Notes under the pieces: generated by a model
The model's database searches: none
Told to the model about the DNA's origin: nothing
The model's input: only the letters and a program-made list of their open reading frames with translations
Made by a program: the position numbers and the translations under genes
In this document: positions 60,690-64,000 of the stretch, piece after piece
Position numbering within the stretch: the first letter of the stretch is position 1
Layout: every line of letters begins with the position of its first letter
NCBI GenBank assembly: GCA_946122785.1
Contig: CAMGYJ010000003.1
Span: 27,297,811-27,361,810, forward strand
DNA from: Linum tenue
Lineage: Eukaryota; Streptophyta; Magnoliopsida; Malpighiales; Linaceae
Length of the DNA stretch: 64,000 nt
Direction of reading: 5' to 3'

Positions 60690-61915
60690 TCATATACTGC
60701 AAGAAATCGACTTGATCGGGTCTACTTGTACACTTTTTAACCCCGTTTTCCCTATATGTTTATGCACTTTTACTCTGTGAGTTTCAGTTTTGCGCTAGGT
60801 TGTGATTATTTTTAGTATGTTTCAGATCCTAGCAGGTGAAATCAACCCATGGAACGAAAGTTGGACGAAAAGGGGCGAAAACCGGTCAAAAGGGAGCAAC
60901 TACAGCAGTTCATGGTGGAGGCCAGAGGTTCACGGTCATCCAGACCATAAAGAAGAGGCGTGGGCCGTGAAAAGCGAGGAGTCCATAAATTTTTTTCCGT
61001 CTCACAGGCATAAAGCAGTTCAAGGTCGCTCAACCGTGAAGACCAGCTCTAGACCCTGAAGCACCTTAATGAAACGACGCATTTTTGCTCGACATCACGG
61101 TCTAGGCCAAATGTTCACTGCCGTGAACTGGGACTGTGAAACGCCGTCGATCTGGGTATATAAAGGGGGTTGAGCTGAAAGAGAAAAGGGAGAGGAACCT
61201 AGTGAGAGATACTTCTTCTTCTTCAGATTACTAGAGTGAGAAAGTGACGAACAAGAGAAGAGGAGAAGTTAGGGTTTCATCCAAGAGCAAAGTTTTGGGA
61301 ATTTTTTCCTCCAAGGTTGATCTCCACACCACAAGGAAGAAGGCAAACATCTCCAAGATGGTTTTCTCTCTTCTCCCTTGTATTCCCTCTACTTAGTATG
61401 GAGTAGACCCTTCTTTCACTTGGGTGATTATAAACCCTTGCTAGAATTATGTGTATGTTTGTATGGATTGAATGACTTGTGTGTAGTTGTGTTTTAATAC
61501 AAGTTATGAGTTATTTTCATGAAGATTCTGTTGTGTTTTTGCATTTCCAATTCTTATGCCATTTTGACGTAGGTAGAGGGAAATCCACTTCTTGTTAAGA
61601 GGCTTGTGAAAGATGGAATTCTATGGCTAATTGTGTCACCTACCTAGGTTGAATTAGGGAAAACCTCTTAATATGTGTTAGCACCTTGGGTAGGTTGTAA
61701 TTTGGTCGTCCGAACTATGGTTCGAGGGTGAAGTCTAAGCAACCCTTAGTCGATTGGGCCAAGAGAGCTACCTTGGTAGCTTGATTTAAAATCCATTGGC
61801 CTAGTGACTGAAAGAGTGACGGTTATTCACTTGTTGCACTTCCCTACGGTTTACAACAGGCTTTACCACACATTTGTATTTGATCTGACAAATCATGATT
61901 GCTAGTTAGGAGGAG
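60690..61915 (+). mobile_element. LTR fragment related to 48300-49950
   Basis: GCGCTAGGTTGTGATTATTT and CAGATCCTAGCAGGTG, then CACGGTC/GACCGTG motifs, TATATAAAG at about 61158 and a long U5-like tail. No primer site or gene follows. Confidence 0.55.
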
Positions 61916-61929
61916 CAACACCCGGAGAT

Positions 61930-62510
61930 TTTTCCAATAATAGCACGTAAATTTTTTTTTTTAGAAAACTAGCACCCAGCCGAAAAAATGGACATAAATA
62001 GCACCATTTTAATGGAACGCACCCCTAAGGTGCGTTCCATGCCACGTCAGCACGTGAACCGCACTAGGAAGGTGCGGTGTGCTTTTTCTGCGGAACGGTC
62101 TTCAAGACCGTTAGATGGAGGCGCGATCGGACGGCGGACCGCACGCCAGCAGAGCAATCCGACACCATGGATCGGGGACCGCACCTGTAAGGAGCGGTCA
62201 GCGCCTCGTGTATCGCAAACCGCATCGGAAGGGAGCGGTTTCTGCGAGGGGAAAATTACCAGACCGCCCCTGAAGGGTGCGGTCTGAATAGTATAAATAC
62301 CCCCCTTCCCCTATCATTTCTTCACACCACAACCCATTCTTCCCTCTCTCTCTATAATTATCTCTCTAAACCCTCCCCTCCCAAAAGCCTAGGAAATAGT
62401 GGTCTGTTGGTTGCGGCTAAGTCCGATCTGCCATTAGAAAATATTTCTTTGGTTTTTTCCTCAAAACCCGCCGAGCCTAGCCGAATCTCTGTCTGAATTT
62501 CCCGAAAAAA
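61930..62510 (+). mobile_element. 5' end and leader of a TE carrying a plant-mobile-domain-like gene
   Basis: It begins with A-rich AATAGCACG, TAGCACCC and AATAGCACC phrases like those at the ends of the 27484-31930 element. A series of hairpins follows (62012-62286), then a TATAAATA box at 62292-62299 and a CT-rich leader to the ATG at 62511. The right end of the element is not identified. Confidence 0.55.
62292..62299 (+). promoter_or_regulatory. TATA box upstream of the 62511 gene
   Basis: TATAAATA lies 6 bp after the last hairpin, with a CT-rich leader of roughly 190 nt to the start codon. Confidence 0.6.
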
Positions 62511-62800
62511 TGAGCGATTGGTGGCAAGGAGAGGGAGTTTATGTTGATGAATATCTAGCGGTACGTACTCATTATTCTGGTTTAATTTTTGTTGTTGTTA
62601 TAAGCTTTTTAATTAATCTATGTACTAACCTCGTTGTTATTTTCTCGTAGGTTGGGGACGACGTGGATATATACAACCAACGGTATTATCTCGAGCAAGG
62701 AGCGTTGGATCCAATCGACTTGTACGACTAACCCAACCATCGGTCAAGGGATGTTTGGAACGATCACCCGGTACATACAATTCTTCATCATTTGTCTTTC
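62511..62800 (+). pseudogene. Plant-mobile-domain (phosphatase 7 long form-like) gene start, with premature stop
   Basis: Exon 1 (62511-62561, ATG then SDWWQGEGVYVDEYLA) splices at a GTACGT donor to an exon opening at about 62652 (GDDVDIYNQRYYLEQG). LDPIDLYD is followed by TAA where related proteins carry Gln before HRS, and the frame continues NHRSRDVW. That block resembles the N-terminus of transposon-derived PMD/MAIN-like proteins. Downstream domains are missing here. The family assignment is from memory and moderate. Confidence 0.45.
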
Positions 62801-62849
62801 CTTTATTTTGCTAATATATTTAATGGAATATAAAATAAATTTATGTTGA

Positions 62850-63277
62850 ATTTTTAATCGTGTTGGTTTTTTTCAATAATTTAATCGAATACATAACGCC
62901 ACTTACTTCGACTCTTTATAAAGAGATGCACGTCTAAGAAAATGGGGTTTTAAGCGATTATCATATCCTCCCATTCCCTGGGAAAATCGGGTATTAAGAG
63001 ATCCTCAGATCCCCCCTTTTTCTGTCAAAAAGACTGCGTTTCTAAGACGATGTATACCTCTTCTAAGAGTCTAACGAGTGTTGCTCTGTATTCGATTAAA
63101 TTATTTAAACAACCAATATGATTAAATTATTTACCAAACAACCAATATGATTAAATTAATTTCAAAACATTTGAATATGTATGTTTCTCTTTAAATTATT
63201 ATTCATTTACAATGTTATTTCTGTTAATTAATTTAGTATGTTTGTTTTACGATAATATGTATGTATCTCTTTAATGC
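62850..63277. other. AT-rich spacer
   Basis: A direct repeat of AACCAATATGATTAAATTA (63113-63158) is present; no gene seen. Confidence 0.3.
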
Positions 63278-63289
63278 TTGAATGACCAA

Positions 63290-63900
63290 AAAAGTCGTCT
63301 GAAATGGCGTTTGTTACCTGGCTCTGGGGGTTGTATCTCTTCATCTTGGTATCGAGGGGAGAAAACAGTGCCAGGGTTAGACGCCTCCAATGCCAAAATT
63401 AACCTGGAAGGAATGCATATGATTCTTCTCAATCACCAAATACGACGGCCAGAGCTTTCTGCTTTCCATGCCACGCCTTCTTATAGTTAATCATATAACC
63501 ATAACGACTTGCAATGTCAGCGATTATGACTTTCACCTTCAGGTTCAGATCTTGCTCAATTAGATGCTTGATTGCTGCAACAACCACCCTGGATTTCAAC
63601 TGTCGATGGCCTTGGGAAGTTATGGATGACACACATGTGTGTGTGTGTGTTCACCGCACTGGATATGACCCAGTGGCCGTGTCTCTTGCTGTTGATGGCC
63701 CGAATCCTAACATTGCACCCCTCGTGATGATTACGACATCTGACTATGAGCCTTTTAGTGTTGGGATGAGTTGTGTGCCATTCAAAATGCCGAGTCATTG
63801 CTTCAGTCTCAATGGCGTGCCGCAACTCCTTCTTCGAGCCAAATTGTAGGGGACTGGTACACGGTCACTAGCCACCTCATCATCATTAGTTGAGTCTGAC
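63290..63900 (-). pseudogene. MULE transposase N-terminal fragment
   Basis: On the - strand the DNA-binding region (EATMRHFEW-like start, then TKRLIVRCRNHHEGCNVRIRA and HTHMCVIHNF) is followed, in another frame, by VKVIIADIASRYGY and KAWHGKQKALAVVFGD, then EESYAFLPG. These are consecutive blocks of a MULE transposase, broken by at least two frameshifts and stops. It is a different copy from the MULEs at 1 and 28475. Confidence 0.7.
63633..63650. repeat. (GT)n microsatellite
   Basis: About eight GT units lie within the MULE fragment. Confidence 0.7.
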
Positions 63901-63948
63901 TCTGGTCCTGCTCAGCACCTTCAAGAGGGTCGGAGCTGTCTGCACTGA

Positions 63949-64000
63949 TGATAGACAGATAATTATACATGTTTTCACCCCTATTCTGAAGCCGTTTGTG
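63949..64000 (+). mobile_element. Start of an LTR of the same family as 1476-2804
   Basis: TGATAGAC opens it, and the last 34 bases of the window match the LTR from 1495 on without change; a few differences occur in the first 20 bases. The rest is outside the window. Confidence 0.85.

Overview
The window is a 64 kb piece of a flowering-plant nuclear genome, probably a eudicot; I cannot name the species. Evidence for this is five spliced or plant-specific genes (a PLATZ transcription factor, a 15-exon UDP-N-acetylglucosamine pyrophosphorylase, a DUF26 cysteine-rich receptor kinase, a C-type-lectin receptor kinase and an intronless PMEI/invertase-inhibitor protein). They sit in AT-rich DNA crowded with plant mobile elements: MULEs, hAT-type elements, Ty3-type LTR elements, copia and LINE remnants. 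There are no bacterial-style operons, rRNA genes or CRISPR arrays, and I recognised no tRNA gene.

Layout. 1-9536: the right part of a MULE whose transposase exon 2 is split by a 5.8 kb gag-only LTR retrotransposon (1476-7298). Its two 1329-bp LTRs look identical and it has a perfect 5-bp target duplication. A second, convergent MULE gene (GRF zinc finger, coiled coil, membrane segment) follows. 10318-14422 (-): the PLATZ gene, with two hAT-type insertions in intron 1. 15611-19500: a decayed LTR element whose LTR carries a 286-bp triplication. 19917-21766: a dead, 5'-truncated LINE. 22435-27148 (-): UDP-GlcNAc pyrophosphorylase. 27484-31930: nested foldback element and a 3.25 kb MULE (9-bp duplication). 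32272-35240: a decayed gag-only Ty3-type element. 35340-38643: copia relic, hAT element, RNase H relic and a long foldback element. 39354-42014 (-): CRK. 43224-46185 (-): lectin receptor kinase with a defective DFG motif. 46620-54060: LTR fragments and a 1.06 kb MULE that may be a Pack-MULE. 54064-54498: an element built of decamers spaced about 20 bp apart. 54706-55242 (+): PMEI-domain protein. 56020-60075: an LTR hosting a solo LTR that hosts a hAT element. 60170-61915: LTR fragments. 61930-62900: the 5' end of a TE whose leader is a row of similar hairpins and whose plant-mobile-domain-like gene has a premature stop. 63278-63948: a MULE relic, cut at 63949 by the start of an LTR of the same family as the one at 1476.

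The five host genes do not form a pathway. UDP-GlcNAc synthesis, growth or senescence control (PLATZ), surface signalling (two adjacent receptor kinases in the same orientation) and apoplastic enzyme inhibition are separate functions. PLATZ next to GlcNAc1pUT recalls the same pair on Arabidopsis chromosome 1 (from memory), suggesting old microsynteny around which repeats accumulated. The most unusual structures are a covarying hairpin downstream of gag-like ORFs in two LTR families, the phased decamer element at 54.1-54.5 kb, the hairpin series at 62.0-62.3 kb, and the repeated association of the MULE transposase with a GRF-zinc-finger gene.
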